From an uncultured Geobacteraceae bacterium (GTDB lineage Bacteria > Desulfobacterota > Desulfuromonadia > Geobacterales > Pseudopelobacteraceae), in NCBI GenBank assembly GCA_903879825.1, contig CAIRND010000031.1, forward strand, positions 1 to 5,697: DNA of 5,697 bases, written 5' to 3'. Made by a program: the position numbers and the translations under genes. The notes below the pieces were generated by a model, which had not been told where the DNA came from, did not search any database, and saw only the letters and a list, made by a program, of their open reading frames with translations. Below are positions 5,268 to 5,697 of this stretch, piece after piece (within the stretch, counting starts at the first letter, position 1; the number at the start of each line of letters is the position of its first letter).

Positions 5268-5309
5268 CTCCTCACGGATTCGAGCCCCGGATCTAGCCGG
5301 AGCAAGGAG
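5268..5309 (-). promoter_or_regulatory. Probable S6:S18 complex-binding motif in the rpsF leader
   Basis: In RNA sense, CUCCU (5309-5305) pairs with AGGAG (5272-5268). Inside, GCUCCGG (5303-5297) pairs with CCGGGGC (5290-5284) around the loop CUAGAU, one pair being G-U. The 11-nt bulge between the stems, UCGAAUCCGUG (5283-5273), contains CCG. The published S6S18CBM is described as a CCG in a bulge flanked by a stem and a hairpin, mimicking the 16S rRNA site. The outer stem includes the rpsF Shine-Dalgarno AGGAGG, so binding of S6:S18 should lower translation of the operon. The fold was drawn by eye. Confidence 0.75.
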
Positions 5310-5313
5310 ATTT

Positions 5314-5349
5314 CGGCACGAATGCCGTCTTTAAAAGAACGAGTCTTTT
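5314..5349 (-). other. Two small inverted repeats upstream of the S6:S18 motif
   Basis: CGGCA-TTCG-TGCCG (5327-5314) forms a 5-bp stem with a UUCG loop in minus-strand RNA sense. AAAAGA-CTCGT-TCTTTT (5349-5333) is a 6-bp inverted repeat with a 5-base centre, 11 bp past the DUF2156 stop. They could be leader structure, an operator or a weak terminator remnant. I could not place a convincing promoter for rpsF in this 102-bp gap; TTGCAC with TAAAAG 17 bp later is the best but a poor match. Confidence 0.3.
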
Positions 5350-5359
5350 ACTATGTATT

Positions 5360-5697
5360 TTAATAAAGTGCAACAGGTTTTTTATGATCACGACTGGTAA
5401 CCAGGTATTTTCTCACCAGTTCTTCGGGATGATAGGATAACTTGGCGCTACGAAGTCCCATATTGCCGAGATCCTGTTCGCGATTGAGGTACTGGCATTC
5501 CTGAAACAGCAGTCGTGCAAACTCTCTGTTTACCAACTGATACAACCCCTCGGAAAACAGATCGGCTTTCTCAAAATGGCATACTGCTGTATCCTGATTG
5601 AGGCGTTCACCAAGGGCAAAAGCGACAACACGCTGGTTCACACGTATAACAACGCCCTCAAGGCCAAGATTTTCGGCGCTCTGCAACGCCTCGGATG
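5360..5697 (-). CDS. DUF2156 (phosphatidylglycerol lysyltransferase C-terminal-like) protein, C-terminal part
   Basis: Only the last 112 or so residues are in the window; the frame is open to the right edge, so the gene starts outside. The segment GLEGVVIRVNQRVVAFALGE, CHFEKADLFSEGLYQLVNREFA, NREQDLGNMGLRSAKLSYHP and VRKYLV matches the C-terminal GNAT-like fold of DUF2156 proteins. The family is related to the aminoacyl-phosphatidylglycerol synthase C-terminal domain; the substrate of stand-alone members is generally unknown. The stop TAA (5362-5360) is 102 bp before rpsF. It runs in the same direction, but the leader structure between them suggests rpsF is controlled separately. Confidence 0.85.
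   Translation of the reverse strand, partial: SEALQSAENLGLEGVVIRVNQRVVAFALGERLNQDTAVCHFEKADLFSEGLYQLVNREFARLLFQECQYLNREQDLGNMGLRSAKLSYHPEELVRKYLVTSRDHKKPVALY

Noticed and set aside
5100..5363. Plus-strand 87-codon ORF opposite rpsF and its leader
   Set aside because: It is antisense to bS6 and its regulatory leader, and nothing in it resembles a known protein.
1..5697. CRISPR array, tRNA or rRNA gene, or insertion-sequence ends
   Set aside because: I saw no regularly spaced repeats, no tRNA-like cloverleaf and no transposase or matching terminal inverted repeats.

Overview
The right-hand part of the window (about 2985-5697, all on the minus strand) is a bacterial core operon: the end of a DUF2156 gene, then rpsF (bS6), rpsR (bS18), a DUF2232/YybS-type membrane protein and rplI (bL9), closed by a strong Rho-independent terminator. 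The order rpsF-rpsR-DUF2232-rplI and the protein sequences fit a Geobacter-like member of the Desulfuromonadales. This is an inference from gene order and remembered family sequences; no search was run. The rpsF leader can fold into a stem, hairpin and CCG-containing bulge that matches the published S6:S18 complex-binding motif and overlaps the rpsF Shine-Dalgarno, so the ribosomal operon is probably autoregulated by its own products.

Beyond the rplI terminator (about 1-2985) the content becomes accessory. Facing rplI on the plus strand is a decayed PIN-domain (VapC-like) toxin gene. It lacks the start of the domain, including the first catalytic Asp, and has a frameshift just before the ancestral C-terminus. 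Divergent from it is a well-formed sigma70-type promoter (TTGACG-17-TATACA on the minus strand) followed by an AT-rich palindrome. It drives a two-gene unit: a 105-residue winged-helix protein that looks like a WYL-family regulator cut off before its WYL domain, and an 8-bp-overlapping, intact-looking 259-residue ParB/Spo0J-type protein with no parA in view.

Downstream of parB lies about 500 bp without a convincing gene. It holds an 18-bp perfect palindrome, three GTCATTTC repeats, and a possible small membrane-protein ORF broken at a run of eight T. The left edge is occupied by an unusual chimera: a BRO-N (phage antirepressor-type) DNA-binding domain fused in frame to a DUF1016/YhcG-type PD-(D/E)XK nuclease. 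The gene runs off the window just before the catalytic core.

The most interesting part is 1-2441: a truncated wHTH regulator, an orphan ParB with a candidate parS-like palindrome beside it, and the BRO-N/YhcG fusion. These look like remnants or components of a mobile or plasmid-derived module lodged next to a ribosomal protein operon. Whether they form one functional system is not shown by the sequence.
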